Assembly (NCBI RefSeq): GCF_000332035.1
Contig: NZ_ALVY01000209.1
Location: forward strand, 1-50,103
DNA from: Gloeocapsa sp. PCC 73106
Lineage (GTDB): Bacteria > Cyanobacteriota > Cyanobacteriia > Cyanobacteriales > Gloeocapsaceae
Direction: 5' to 3'
Length of the DNA: 50,103 nt
In this document: in pieces, positions 17,976 to 26,662 of the stretch
Layout of the letters: each line of letters begins with the position of its first letter
Numbering within the stretch: the first letter of the stretch is position 1
Translations under genes and position numbers: made by a program
Notes under the pieces: generated by a model
The model's input: the letters and a program-made list of their open reading frames with translations, nothing else
Told to the model about the DNA's origin: nothing
Database searches by the model: none

Positions 17976-19124
17976 TTACCACAAAGAAAGTACCTCTGCT
18001 TGATTGGATTCCCTTGCCACTCTAATTAGGAGTCCTGCTAAACATAAACTGGAAATCATCGAACTACCACCATAGCTAAACAGAGGTAAGGGTAATCCCG
18101 TGGTAGGTAGAATCCCAGTAGCTACGCCAATATGAAGTAGAGATTGTCCCACCATAAAAACCATGACCCCGATCGCAATTAAACTTTGTACCAAATCCGA
18201 AGACTTAAGAGCGACTTTTAGCGCGAAAGTAGCGTAAGTTACTAGCAAAACCAAGAGTAGAAGACTACCAACGAAGCCGAATTCTTCAGCAAAAACAGCA
18301 AAAATAAAATCGGTATACTGAATAGGTAAATAAAAGAGTTTCTGTTGTGAAAGTCCTAAACCCGTACCCCAAAGTCCTCCAGAACCGATCGCCAACAGAC
18401 TTTGAATCAACTGATAACCGTCTCCTCGAGGATCGTTCCAAGGATTGAGGAAAGACATCACTCTAAGTTTTTGATAACTACGCAAGCTGATACTAGTCAC
18501 CGCGGTTAATACTCCAGCGATCGCTGTTCCCCCTAAATAAGTCAGGGGTAAACCTCCCGCTAAAGCGATCAACCACAATCCCATACCACACAAAGCCGTT
18601 GTACTTAGATTAGGTTGTAATAAAATCGCCCCTAAGAGAATTATAAACATCAACAACCAAGCTATACGTACCTCCCAACTGATTTTAAACCAGCGTCCAA
18701 AAACTAAGGCACTTTGTAAGACTAAAAAAGGTTTAATCAATTCCGAAGGTTGAATCAAAATTGGTCCCAAAGCCAACCAACGTGTAGCTCCATTAACTTC
18801 TGTTCCCATACCTGGTAAATAAGTCGTTAAAATTAAGCCTAAAATAATCAGAAAACCCCCAGAAGCGAACCTGAGAACTTGTTTAATGGGAGTTCTGACT
18901 AAAAAATAAAAGCAGATATTTCCCACCACACACCAGATTAATTGTCTTTTTAAATAATATAAACTGTCATTGTGTTCAAAATCGGCTTCAGCGAAAGAAG
19001 CAGAACAGAGACTGACTAAACCAATTAACAACCATAAAAAAGTTAACCAATGTAATAAACGAGCCCGACTGGACCATTGTTTCACTTCAGGATCGATAAA
19101 AGCAGTTACAGAGCGTATTATCAT
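17976..19124 (-). CDS. ftsW: Cell-division SEDS protein FtsW
   Basis: A polytopic membrane protein of 382 residues from the SEDS glycosyltransferase family (FtsW/RodA/SpoVE), which polymerises lipid II into septal peptidoglycan. About ten hydrophobic segments are visible. The conserved loops include PSELIKPFLVLQSA, QPNLSTTAL, GDGYQLIQSLLAIGSGGLWG and, near the end, TTGLPLPLFSYGGSSMISS. Length is close to FtsW/RodA; FtsW is preferred but RodA cannot be excluded by sequence alone. It is convergent with the STAS gene (47-bp gap). Confidence 0.9.
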   Translation of the reverse strand: MIIRSVTAFIDPEVKQWSSRARLLHWLTFLWLLIGLVSLCSASFAEADFEHNDSLYYLKRQLIWCVVGNICFYFLVRTPIKQVLRFASGGFLIILGLILTTYLPGMGTEVNGATRWLALGPILIQPSELIKPFLVLQSALVFGRWFKISWEVRIAWLLMFIILLGAILLQPNLSTTALCGMGLWLIALAGGLPLTYLGGTAIAGVLTAVTSISLRSYQKLRVMSFLNPWNDPRGDGYQLIQSLLAIGSGGLWGTGLGLSQQKLFYLPIQYTDFIFAVFAEEFGFVGSLLLLVLLVTYATFALKVALKSSDLVQSLIAIGVMVFMVGQSLLHIGVATGILPTTGLPLPLFSYGGSSMISSLCLAGLLIRVARESNQAEVLSLW

Positions 19125-19140
19125 TTGCTATGTTAAAAAG

Positions 19141-19158
19141 TATAGCGCACTTGCGCAG
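19141..19158 (+). repeat. Short interspersed repeat, copy 2
   Basis: TATAGCGCACTTGCGCAG, 17 of 18 bases identical to the copy at 16669-16686. It lies just upstream of ftsW, next to a hairpin. Confidence 0.5.
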
Positions 19159-19162
19159 AAGT

Positions 19163-19208
19163 AAAGCTTTTTTCAGCCACCGAATAGAATCCGGTGGTTC
19201 TAAGCTTT
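19163..19208 (-). terminator. Hairpin between psb32 and ftsW
   Basis: Outer arms AAAGCTT (19163-19169) and AAGCTTT (19202-19208) and inner arms CCACCG (19177-19182) and CGGTGG (19192-19197) make an extended stem-loop. It lies just after the psb32 stop on the minus strand and before ftsW, so it probably ends the psb32 transcript. Confidence 0.5.
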
Positions 19209-19240
19209 ATTTCTTATAGAATAAACTAAAAGGCGTGATG

Positions 19241-20044
19241 CTATATTTCTGGGGCACTAGAACGATTAAAAGCGGGGGAAAGATAAGCTACTAAAGCGCC
19301 TAGACAGAACCCGAGAATGTTGCGAAATAGAGGTAAAAATTCTGTAGTTCTTGTAATTACAGGACCAATACCAAAGGCAACGAATAAAATAATCCAGAGA
19401 GGAGAGATAATTAAACCCCATTGCCAAGCTATGAGTTGGTTGGGTTTGCGGGGTGTGACTGCTAAGCCGAGTATAATACCACCAACTATAGAGGTAATCA
19501 GAGTTAGAATCCATTGTTCTTGAGGTAAACCAGGAACGACGCGACAGCCACCTTTGACTAGACAGCCTTCCACTGCGGCGAGGGATTGAGCGATCGCGTT
19601 ATTTTCGCCGTTATCTCTGACGAAATAGAGATTCCCGAAGCGAGTTTGTAATTCTACCCAAAAAGTCCGAGGTAACAAAGGATAAACATCGTCTCCCACA
19701 TTAAAAGCTAGCAAATTCCCGCCTCGAGAGTCGGCGACCAGAAGAACGCTTCTATCGTCTAAACCCCAAAACTTCTTGACTGCTCTGCCGGGAGTGCGAT
19801 CGTATTGAGTCAGTACTCTGAGTTTCCATCCTGTTTGAGCTTCAAAACTCTCAATTTCTTTGATTATAGATTCTTCTTGTGCTGAGGGTAAAAAGTTTGC
19901 TAAATCGATGATTGGAGTTTGAGTATCTGGTAATAATTCGGGATTATCAAAGGCTTGAGCTTCTGAAGCTATCCCCCAGGAAGATAGAGCGATGATTAGA
20001 GCGACGATAATGCTTAAAACTCTTTGGTTAAAAGGGTATTTCAT
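19241..20044 (-). CDS. psb32: TPM-domain protein, Psb32 family
   Basis: A 267-residue membrane-anchored protein. An N-terminal signal peptide (about 1-31, ending around SEAQA) leads to a TPM domain (about 40-180) with PIIDLANFLPSAQEESI and FWGLDDRSVLLVADSRGGNLL. Three hydrophobic helices follow in the C-terminal third. This layout matches cyanobacterial Psb32, a thylakoid lumen-facing protein linked to photosystem II protection and repair. Three cysteines lie near 162-178. It is monocistronic by position. Confidence 0.85.
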   Translation of the reverse strand: MKYPFNQRVLSIIVALIIALSSWGIASEAQAFDNPELLPDTQTPIIDLANFLPSAQEESIIKEIESFEAQTGWKLRVLTQYDRTPGRAVKKFWGLDDRSVLLVADSRGGNLLAFNVGDDVYPLLPRTFWVELQTRFGNLYFVRDNGENNAIAQSLAAVEGCLVKGGCRVVPGLPQEQWILTLITSIVGGIILGLAVTPRKPNQLIAWQWGLIISPLWIILFVAFGIGPVITRTTEFLPLFRNILGFCLGALVAYLSPAFNRSSAPEI

Positions 20045-20153
20045 AATGTTACAATGCGTGTTTTTAACAAAACGTTCAATATCTTTACACTTGTTTACTT
20101 CATTTTAAGATAAGAAACCAAATTGAGCACAAAAAAGCGAAAAAATTTTTCCT

Positions 20154-20528
20154 CTATTGCTCAAGAGGAGTTTTCCAAGTTTTCCAAGCGGCTTTAATTC
20201 CCGCTGCCAAGCGAAGACTGTTCGATTGTGCCCCCTTAACTTGTTGACTGGCGTAGCTAATACCTTGATCAACTTGTTTAGCGACGTCAGTTGCTGTTTT
20301 AACCCCGGTATTAATTTCATCGGTTAATTCGGTAATTTCTAGACTCGTCAGACGCAAAGCTTCTAGAGTTGGAGGTAACTCTTGTCTGAGAGTATCGCAG
20401 AGTTTCTCAGCGCTACGAGCGGCTCGGGACAACTCTATTAGAGCGGGTATTGCCGTCACTAAAACAGCGGTTAAGCTTACAGAGACTAATAAAAGGGACA
20501 AGCCCAACCAAAACAAAGGTTCATTCAC
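20154..20528 (-). CDS. DUF948 family protein
   Basis: A 124-residue protein with one N-terminal transmembrane helix (LFWLGLSLLLVSVSLTAVL) and a long helical, probably coiled-coil region (about 30-110) of the DUF948/YtxG type. Function is unknown. It follows the YtxH-like gene by 47 bp on the same strand, the same pairing as ytxG/ytxH in Bacillus. Confidence 0.75.
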   Translation of the reverse strand: MNEPLFWLGLSLLLVSVSLTAVLVTAIPALIELSRAARSAEKLCDTLRQELPPTLEALRLTSLEITELTDEINTGVKTATDVAKQVDQGISYASQQVKGAQSNSLRLAAGIKAAWKTWKTPLEQ

Positions 20529-20575
20529 CAGTTTAATCAGTATGATTGATTTTTAATCATAGTACCCGTTAATAA

Positions 20576-20896
20576 TCAATCAACGGTAATTTTAGTTGGA
20601 GCAGTTGGTGGTTCTTGTTTACCCGCTTCAACACCAGCTTTGATCGCTTTTTGCAGTCGATTCAGAGACTTTTCCCAACGTCCTCTAGCTTTGTTTGACC
20701 ACTGTTTTCCCCGAAGTTGTGTAGTTGTTACTAGGTCTTCAGCCATTTCCGGTAGAGCATCCAGAGACTTTTTAACCAAGACTCTAGTTTCTTTACTCTT
20801 ACCGAGAGCGAGCAATAAACCAGCAAGGGTACCCACTGCACTACCAATAACCAATCCAGTAATTAAAGTACTTTGCTTATTTGTTTTACTCATCAT
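20576..20896 (-). CDS. YtxH-domain protein
   Basis: A 106-residue protein. A glycine-rich N-terminal hydrophobic segment (TGLVIGSAVGTLAGLLLA) is followed by a long basic amphipathic region, the typical YtxH layout. It is probably bound to the inner face of a membrane. It is paired with the DUF948 gene and divergent from the DUF3119 operon. The first or second ATG (20893) may be used. Confidence 0.75.
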   Translation of the reverse strand: MMSKTNKQSTLITGLVIGSAVGTLAGLLLALGKSKETRVLVKKSLDALPEMAEDLVTTTQLRGKQWSNKARGRWEKSLNRLQKAIKAGVEAGKQEPPTAPTKITVD

Positions 20897-20969
20897 TAAC
20901 CTTGGAAAGCCTACTTTTTATTTTAGCGTGAGGTTAAAATATCTATGTATTGAAAAAAATCTAGGCACC

Positions 20970-21353
20970 GTGATTACTAATACTGACTCTATCATCCTCT
21001 CTCCTAGTTACACTCTACCCCTATGGATTATCTTGTTGGCTCTACCTTTAAGCTTAATTAATCTCTGGTTAGGCTTAGTAGTAGCCTTGTTTGGTTTATT
21101 TCTGATGGTGCAAACCGCTACGATTAGATTGGGATTTACCCCAACGAGTTTAGAGGTGTATCGCTCAGAACAGATAATTCGGGTATTTCCCTATGCAGAT
21201 TGGTTATCTTGGCAAATTTTCTGGACAAGAGTACCTGTTTTGTTTTATTTTCGAGAAGTTAAAAGTATTCACTTTCTCCCAATTATTTTCGATAGCAAGA
21301 CTCTTAAACTATGTCTTGAGAAATATTGCACAATAGAAAAACCATTAGCTTAA
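20970..21353 (+). CDS. DUF3119 family membrane protein
   Basis: A 127-residue protein from GTG 20970 with two adjacent hydrophobic helices (about 16-48) and a C-terminal PH-like region with VFPYADWLSWQIFW and LPIIFDSKTLKLCLE. DUF3119 is found in cyanobacteria and plastid-containing plants; its role is unknown. The reading frame is open much further upstream, but that part is antisense to the YtxH gene and not protein-like. The gene begins a tight operon: DUF3086 starts 11 bp after it and plsY follows. Confidence 0.75.
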   Translation: MITNTDSIILSPSYTLPLWIILLALPLSLINLWLGLVVALFGLFLMVQTATIRLGFTPTSLEVYRSEQIIRVFPYADWLSWQIFWTRVPVLFYFREVKSIHFLPIIFDSKTLKLCLEKYCTIEKPLA

Positions 21354-21364
21354 GTGATTGATTG

Positions 21365-22318
21365 ATGAATTCAGAAGAATTCCCTAACCTAGAGGATCTT
21401 TCCCCCCAAGTTGCTGATTTACAAGAGCAAAAGCAAAGCTTAGAGTCAGAAATAGCCGCCCTCCAAGAGCAAAAAAATCAACTACAAACTGGTATAAGTC
21501 GGTTAGTAGAGGATGGGTTAACAGAATTAGAACAGCGTAAACAAGCGCTACTAATTGCTATCGAACAGCTCGAACGTCGTCGCGATCGCCTTGAACAAGA
21601 AATGCGCAGCAACTTTGCTGGAGTCTCCCAAGATTTAGCGATTCGAGTACAGGGTTTCAAAGACTATCTAGTGGGTAGCTTGCAAGATCTAGCCGCAACT
21701 GCTGAACAGTTAGAGTTATCTCGTGCTGATGCTTGGGAAAATCCCCCAGAAACTCAAGAAAAACCTCAGCTTAGCCAAAAGGCTTTTAACCAGGAAAAAC
21801 AGCAAATCAGACAACTGATCGATCAATATCGTAACCGCCCGGATTACTATGGACCTCCCTGGCAATTGAGAAGAACTTTTGAGCCGATTCACGCCGAAAG
21901 ATTAGAAAATTGGTTAATAAACCAAGGAGGAAGGGGAGCGATCCGTTCCATGGGTTCGCGCTTACAAAATATTTTGATAGCATCAGCGGCGATTTCCATC
22001 ATGTATAAAATGCATGGCGATCGCGCTCGCAGTTTAATTCTTGCCGATAGTCCCGAAAGATTGGGAGAGTGGCGTCGTGGTTTACAGGACTGTCTAGGAA
22101 TTTCTCGCAGTGATTTTGGACCCAATCGGGGTATTATCTTGTTTGAAAGTCCCGAAGCTTTAGCCCAAAAAGCCGAACGCACAGTAGAAGAGAGAGAACA
22201 ACCCCTGATTATTATTGATGAAATGGAAGAACAAGTCAGTCTTTCCCTGTTACAATTTCCACTGTGGCTAGCTTTTGCGCCTGAGCCACAACAAGCTCAG
22301 TCTAATTATCTCTACTAG
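21365..22318 (+). CDS. DUF3086 family protein
   Basis: A 317-residue soluble protein. The first 110 residues form a strongly charged coiled coil (repeated QEQKQ and EQLERRRDRLEQE patterns). A conserved domain (about 145-315) follows, with RNRPDYYGPPWQLRRTFE and LIIIDEMEEQVSLSLLQFP. DUF3086 is known from cyanobacteria and has no assigned function. ATG 21365 is preferred to the TTG just before it. The middle position in the DUF3119-DUF3086-plsY operon hints at an envelope-linked role. Confidence 0.8.
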   Translation: MNSEEFPNLEDLSPQVADLQEQKQSLESEIAALQEQKNQLQTGISRLVEDGLTELEQRKQALLIAIEQLERRRDRLEQEMRSNFAGVSQDLAIRVQGFKDYLVGSLQDLAATAEQLELSRADAWENPPETQEKPQLSQKAFNQEKQQIRQLIDQYRNRPDYYGPPWQLRRTFEPIHAERLENWLINQGGRGAIRSMGSRLQNILIASAAISIMYKMHGDRARSLILADSPERLGEWRRGLQDCLGISRSDFGPNRGIILFESPEALAQKAERTVEEREQPLIIIDEMEEQVSLSLLQFPLWLAFAPEPQQAQSNYLY

Positions 22319-22327
22319 GGTTAAATT

Positions 22328-22963
22328 ATGTTTACATCAGGGCTAATCACCCTAGGGCTGCTTTTATTGGCCTATTTATTGGGCTCCATCCCTACGGGCT
22401 ATTGGGTGGCTAAGTATCTTAAAGATATCGATATACGAGAATATGGTTCGGGCTCTACTGGTGCTACAAATGTACTTAGAAACGTAGGTAAGGGTGCCGC
22501 CTTGACGGTTTTAATCGTGGACTTACTCAAAGGAGCGATAGCGATCGCTTTAACTATCTTCGTTGTCAGGTCAACTTTACCCCTTGCGTGGGAATCTTGG
22601 TTAGTTATACTGACCGGTTTGGCGGCGATTGTCGGTCACAGTAAATCTATCTGGTTAAACTTTAGTGGGGGGAAATCCGTGGCGACGAGTTTAGGGGTTC
22701 TATTTTTAATTAACCCGGTCGTTGCTTTAGTTAGTTTAGGTGTGTTCTTAGTAGTTTTAGGAATATCCCGAATAGTTTCCCTAAGTTCTATCAGTGCAGC
22801 GATCGCCGTAGCTATTTCCATGTTCTTACTCCATCAACCTCTTCCCTTTCTTTGCTTCGGTATCCTAGTGAGTACTTACGTTATTTGGCGACACCAAAGT
22901 AATCTCCAGCGTCTGTTTGCGGGGACAGAGCCTCGTTTAGGTGACTCCATCCCTGTTGATTAG
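22328..22963 (+). CDS. plsY: Glycerol-3-phosphate acyltransferase PlsY
   Basis: A membrane acyltransferase of 211 residues that transfers an acyl group from acyl-phosphate to glycerol 3-phosphate, the first step of phospholipid synthesis in many bacteria. It has about five hydrophobic helices and the three PlsY loops: GSIPTGYWVAK with GSGSTGATNVLR, GHSKSIWLNFSGGKSVATSLG, and IWRHQSNLQRLFAGTE. Its last 17 codons and stop lie in the first copy of a 53-bp direct repeat. Confidence 0.94.
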   Translation: MFTSGLITLGLLLLAYLLGSIPTGYWVAKYLKDIDIREYGSGSTGATNVLRNVGKGAALTVLIVDLLKGAIAIALTIFVVRSTLPLAWESWLVILTGLAAIVGHSKSIWLNFSGGKSVATSLGVLFLINPVVALVSLGVFLVVLGISRIVSLSSISAAIAVAISMFLLHQPLPFLCFGILVSTYVIWRHQSNLQRLFAGTEPRLGDSIPVD

Positions 22964-22966
22964 AAA
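22914..22966 (+). repeat. 53-bp direct repeat, copy 1 (plsY 3' end)
   Basis: Starts TGTTTGCGGGGACAG and ends TGTTGATTAGAAA. It is identical in all 53 positions to 23722-23774. This copy holds the end of plsY. The two copies are 808 bp apart and enclose the UPF0175/PIN toxin-antitoxin genes. Confidence 0.95.
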
Positions 22967-22971
22967 ATCAA

Positions 22972-23454
22972 TTATACTGTTAAAACTTTTGCCAACAAGT
23001 CTGATGCGATCCGAAAGCCTGCTTCTTTAATCAACTGATCCATAATGGTTTCTAAAGACGAAAGCTCACCAGTTTGTTTAGCACGAATCAAAATACCTAA
23101 GATTCCTGTTACTTGGAGTCCTAAAGACTTAGCGATCTTTCGACCATCATGCTCATCCAATATTGTCCATTGGGCTTGTATTTCCAGCGCCAGAGCAATT
23201 GCTTCAGATTCCCCTTTATCTAAAGTTTGCCTCAACAGACGAATTAAAGAGACGTCACTTACTGATTGAACTTGAATCCAGCCCTGGGTGATTGCAATTC
23301 TAATTCTCTGAGAACCCGGTCTTTCTTCGTCCATCTTAAGTTCATCTAAGACGGCAGAAGGTATCTGGATTCGACCAAATTGTTGACGCAACAGAGAGAG
23401 TTGATCAACAATTGCTAGATTAAGAATTGGGGAAGTATTACTGACGACTAGCAT
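22972..23454 (-). CDS. PIN-like toxin of a UPF0175/DUF3368 toxin-antitoxin pair
   Basis: A 160-residue PIN-fold putative ribonuclease of the DUF3368 type. The acidic residues expected at the metal site are visible: NTSPILNL near the N-terminus (in the SDTS-like position), DKGESEAIALA in the middle and ILDEHDGRKIA further on. The ATG giving MLVVSNTSP (23454) is chosen over a longer frame because it overlaps the upstream antitoxin gene by only 17 bp, typical of coupled modules. It ends six bases outside the left copy of the 53-bp repeat, suggesting the pair arrived as a unit. Confidence 0.85.
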   Translation of the reverse strand: MLVVSNTSPILNLAIVDQLSLLRQQFGRIQIPSAVLDELKMDEERPGSQRIRIAITQGWIQVQSVSDVSLIRLLRQTLDKGESEAIALALEIQAQWTILDEHDGRKIAKSLGLQVTGILGILIRAKQTGELSSLETIMDQLIKEAGFRIASDLLAKVLTV

Positions 23455-23692
23455 AGTCAAGATCTTCTTCAAGATCCTTAAATGTATAGTGTCTGATAGC
23501 ATCTCTTTTGGCAAGTAGCTGCCCAAATTCATATTTATCCATCTTCGCTAGTTCTCTGGCTTTACCAAAAGACAGTAAATCCTGAGCGTAAAGAGCAACT
23601 GCTAACTCTTGTAATAGTTCCTGTTCAATACGCTGTTCTGGTAGACGAATTGCCTGGAAAATCGACTCAGGAATGAAGATTTGTATACTCAT
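23438..23692 (-). CDS. UPF0175 family antitoxin
   Basis: An 84-residue protein of the UPF0175 family, small antitoxins and DNA-binding proteins paired with DUF3368 PIN toxins. The pattern is IFIPESIFQAIRLPEQRIEQ, then ELAVALYAQDLLSFGKARELA, and a helical KYEFGQLLAKRDAIRHY. The chosen ATG gives MSIQIFIPES, the usual family start. It lies 29 bp from the right copy of the 53-bp repeat, so its promoter must lie in or across that repeat. Confidence 0.85.
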   Translation of the reverse strand: MSIQIFIPESIFQAIRLPEQRIEQELLQELAVALYAQDLLSFGKARELAKMDKYEFGQLLAKRDAIRHYTFKDLEEDLDYASRQ

Positions 23693-23721
23693 TGGTGAAG
23701 TAGATATGTAACTGAGTGGTT

Positions 23722-23774
23722 TGTTTGCGGGGACAGAGCCTCGTTTAGGTGACTCCATCCCTGTTGATTAGAAA
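23722..23774 (+). repeat. 53-bp direct repeat, copy 2 (rpoC1 3' end plus duplicated plsY tail)
   Basis: Identical to 22914-22966. On the minus strand it contains the rpoC1 stop codon at 23768-23770. Without the insert, plsY and rpoC1 would converge with overlapping stop codons inside this one sequence, so one copy is the original junction and the other is a duplication. Confidence 0.95.
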
Positions 23775-25645
23775 GCTAAAGCGTCTAAAACCGTCTTATT
23801 GTAGATAATGCGACCGGGAGTCGTATGGATATACTGAGCGATCGTCTCTCCTGAGGGAGTCTCTCTAACTTTGCGTAGTCGGTAATATTTCCAAACTGTT
23901 CCGTCTTCTAGAGTTTCGCTCTTGAGTACTTCATCATCGGGCTGATCCGTTTCAACTTTAGCCTCGTAGCGTAGCCAGACCTGAGCGTGTAAATCCAATT
24001 GTCCCTGTTCATAAGCTTTGATCGCGTCGTCGAGGTTAGCGAAATACCGACCAGCACCCCTTTTAGCATTGGGGTTGTCTGCTGTCAGATAATAACAGCC
24101 CAACACCATATCTTGAGAGGGAGCGATTATCGGGCGACCCGTTGCGGGAGAAAGGATATTGTGACAAGCCATCATCAACAGACGCGATTCGGCTTGAGAT
24201 TCCAGAGATAACGGTACGTGTACCGCCATTTGATCCCCATCAAAGTCAGCGTTAAAGGGAGGACAAACCAAGGGATGTAACTGGATCGCCCTTCCATCTA
24301 CTAAAATTGGTTCAAACGCCTGAATACCCAAACGGTGTAGAGTAGGAGCGCGGTTCAACAGTACTGGGTGACCCGTGATCACCTGTTCTAGTACCGTCCA
24401 GACATTGGGATCGTTACGTTGAATCATTTTTTTCGCCGCTTTGATATTATTCACCACACCTAAACGAATCAGACGGTGAATCACAAAGGGTTGAAATAAT
24501 TCGATCGCCATTTCCCTGGGTAAACCACATTGATAGATTTTCAACTTGGGTCCCACCACGATTACCGAACGACCAGAGTAGTCAACGCGCTTACCTAAGA
24601 GATTTTGTCGGAAACGACCCTGTTTACCTTCGATAATGTCCGAGAGAGATTTGAGAGCGCGATTGTTAGCACCTACTACCGTTCTTCCTCTTCTACCGTT
24701 ATCGATCAGAGCGTCTACGGATTCTTGTAACATCCGCTTTTCGTTACGTACGATAATTTCTGGAGCGAGGATCTCCTGTAGACGGGCTAAACGGTTGTTG
24801 CGATTGATCACGCGACGATAGAGATCGTTTAAATCAGAAGTAGCAAAGCGTCCTCCATCAAGTTGTACCATGGGGCGTAAATCCGGGGGAATTACCGGAA
24901 TCACGCTCAGTACCATCCATTCGGTTTTAGAACCAGTAGCGATAAAGTTATCTATTACCCGTAGACGCTTGATCAGCTTAGCTTTTTTCTGACCTTTGCT
25001 ATCAATAATTTCTTCCCGTAGTTTTTCTGCTTCTTTTTCCAGCTCTATTTCTTCCAATAGTCTCTGTACCGCTTCAGCACCGATACCCACTTCAATATCT
25101 TCTAATTGGGAATCTTCTGCGTAGATTTGCTCTTCAATCTCTTGCCATTGATCTTCCGTTAGTAACTGTTTATAAGTCAGGTTGGACGCGTTACCTGGAT
25201 TAAGCACTACGTAGGAGTTAAAATAAACTATCTGTTCTACATCTCTTAGAGACATATCTAACAAAATACTCAGATAGCTAGGGATACCTTTGAGATACCA
25301 GACGTGGGTTACCGGCGCCGCTAGCTTGATGTAGCCCATGCGGTGACGACGAACTCGAGACTCTGTTACTTCTACTCCACAACGTTCGCAAACAATCCCT
25401 TTGTGTCGCACTCGCTTGTATTTACCACACCAGCATTCCCAATCTTTAGAAGGTCCGAAGATTTTTTCACAGAACAACCCGTCCATTTCTGGTTTAAGGG
25501 TGCGATAGTTAATCGTCTCTGGTGTAGTGACTTCACCTACTACTATACCATTAGGTAAGGTTCTTTCACCCCATTGTCTAATTCTTTCTGGGGAGGCTAA
25601 ACCTATTTTTACGTAGTCAAATCGTCTTTCTTGTTGATGCTTCAT
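23768..25645 (-). CDS. rpoC1: DNA-directed RNA polymerase subunit gamma (RpoC1)
   Basis: The N-terminal half of the split beta' subunit of cyanobacterial and plastid RNA polymerase, 625 residues. The zinc site is Cys71, Cys73, Cys86 and Cys89 (CWCG and CERC), and the catalytic magnesium motif [12 protein letters not shown] lies near 465. Start [15 protein letters not shown] is the usual one. Neither rpoB nor rpoC2 is next to it: downstream is a toxin-antitoxin insertion and plsY, upstream an unrelated membrane-protein gene. The three-gene rpo operon is thus dispersed here. The stop codon is inside the 53-bp repeat. Confidence 0.97.
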   Translation of the reverse strand: MKHQQERRFDYVKIGLASPERIRQWGERTLPNGIVVGEVTTPETINYRTLKPEMDGLFCEKIFGPSKDWECWCGKYKRVRHKGIVCERCGVEVTESRVRRHRMGYIKLAAPVTHVWYLKGIPSYLSILLDMSLRDVEQIVYFNSYVVLNPGNASNLTYKQLLTEDQWQEIEEQIYAEDSQLEDIEVGIGAEAVQRLLEEIELEKEAEKLREEIIDSKGQKKAKLIKRLRVIDNFIATGSKTEWMVLSVIPVIPPDLRPMVQLDGGRFATSDLNDLYRRVINRNNRLARLQEILAPEIIVRNEKRMLQESVDALIDNGRRGRTVVGANNRALKSLSDIIEGKQGRFRQNLLGKRVDYSGRSVIVVGPKLKIYQCGLPREMAIELFQPFVIHRLIRLGVVNNIKAAKKMIQRNDPNVWTVLEQVITGHPVLLNRAPTLHRLGIQAFEPILVDGRAIQLHPLVCPPFNADFDGDQMAVHVPLSLESQAESRLLMMACHNILSPATGRPIIAPSQDMVLGCYYLTADNPNAKRGAGRYFANLDDAIKAYEQGQLDLHAQVWLRYEAKVETDQPDDEVLKSETLEDGTVWKYYRLRKVRETPSGETIAQYIHTTPGRIIYNKTVLDALAF

Positions 25646-25722
25646 GTCTGGGTTGCCGAGATTGAAAGGACCAGGGTGAAACCTATTATTATACTCTAAA
25701 AATAGCTATTTTTCTAGCCTCT

Positions 25723-26199
25723 TTAAGAGAAGCTCGACCGTAATACTGCTTGTAGATAAAGTCTTACAGGGAACTGATAATATTCTAACAAGAGCCAAAT
25801 TAAACAGATAAAATGGCTCAAAAAGGTAACAATAGTCCAAAATAGGGGAAACCAACTTAAACCGCTTCCCGGTAGAGGAGGAAATAAGTAACTAGCGAAA
25901 CCAACGATCGCTGTGGGTAAGATGACCCAAAGTATTCCTAGTATTAGATAACTCCAGCCGATTTTAACTCCCTCGGGGTTAATTCTCGTCCAATTAGTCC
26001 TATTCCATTGCCAAGTTAGGGGTAATTGGGTATCTACCGCGGTTAGTAATTGTCTATCTAGATCAGCGGTAAACAGATGTTCACAGAAATTACAAGAAAA
26101 AGCTTCCATCATTGACAAATTAGTTATGCGTCCGCGACGACACAAAGGACAATGATAATCATGATTATAACTGAGACTATGAGATGGTGGTTGCTCCAT
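25723..26199 (-). CDS. Hypothetical zinc-ribbon membrane protein
   Basis: A 158-residue protein of unknown function. The N-terminal part has two CxxC pairs (CPLCRRGR and CNFCEHLF), consistent with a zinc ribbon. After a polar region with WQWNRTNWTRINPEG there are two hydrophobic helices (about 80-105 and 115-138). It lies 3 bp after the next gene upstream and is the last of a run that includes the WG-repeat kinase. Confidence 0.7.
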   Translation of the reverse strand: MEQPPSHSLSYNHDYHCPLCRRGRITNLSMMEAFSCNFCEHLFTADLDRQLLTAVDTQLPLTWQWNRTNWTRINPEGVKIGWSYLILGILWVILPTAIVGFASYLFPPLPGSGLSWFPLFWTIVTFLSHFICLIWLLLEYYQFPVRLYLQAVLRSSFS

Positions 26200-26202
26200 A
26201 AA

Positions 26203-26658
26203 TTAGGCTAAATTAGATTTAAATTGTTGTAATTGTGTCTGTAGTAGCTCAAATAGATTACTTTTAGTAATTTCTTTGCCTTTAGCTAGATTACCGGGTA
26301 AATCCATAAAAACAATACTATCTACCGATTTAAGAGCAAATAGTTGAAAAACAAGCTGAGCTACAGGTATGGAAACCGTAACTACTTCTTCGTCAAATAA
26401 TTTTTGCATTTGCAGAGCATCTACTGAGGTACCAAAAGCGTAAATTACCTTTTTTTCTAGATTGGGTTGAGTGCGATGACTAAGTGTAGTTATAATCCAA
26501 TCTCCCTGATAATTTTGACAAATAAAATACTCTTGGTGATTTAAATCATTAATTAGTTGTCTGAGTATGGGTTTGACTCCCTTTTCCATTACTTCTGTGG
26601 GAACACCGTATTGGGGCGCTTCTTGCACTAAGCTATCAATTTGTGCTTCTATATCCAT
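26203..26658 (-). CDS. Conserved hypothetical protein next to the kinase
   Basis: A 151-residue acidic soluble protein without recognised motifs. It reads like an alpha/beta fold: an N-terminal helix pair (IDSLVQEAPQYGVPTEVME), beta strands around EYFICQNYQGDWIITTLS, and a C-terminal helix. It starts 4 bp after the kinase stop codon, so it is almost certainly co-transcribed and may serve or be controlled by the kinase. Function unknown. Confidence 0.7.
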   Translation of the reverse strand: MDIEAQIDSLVQEAPQYGVPTEVMEKGVKPILRQLINDLNHQEYFICQNYQGDWIITTLSHRTQPNLEKKVIYAFGTSVDALQMQKLFDEEVVTVSIPVAQLVFQLFALKSVDSIVFMDLPGNLAKGKEITKSNLFELLQTQLQQFKSNLA

Positions 26659-26662
26659 GATT

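Noticed and set aside
20640-20969. N-terminal extension of the DUF3119 frame
   Set aside because: Antisense to the YtxH gene, and its composition is not like the family; GTG 20970 gives a normal DUF3119 protein.
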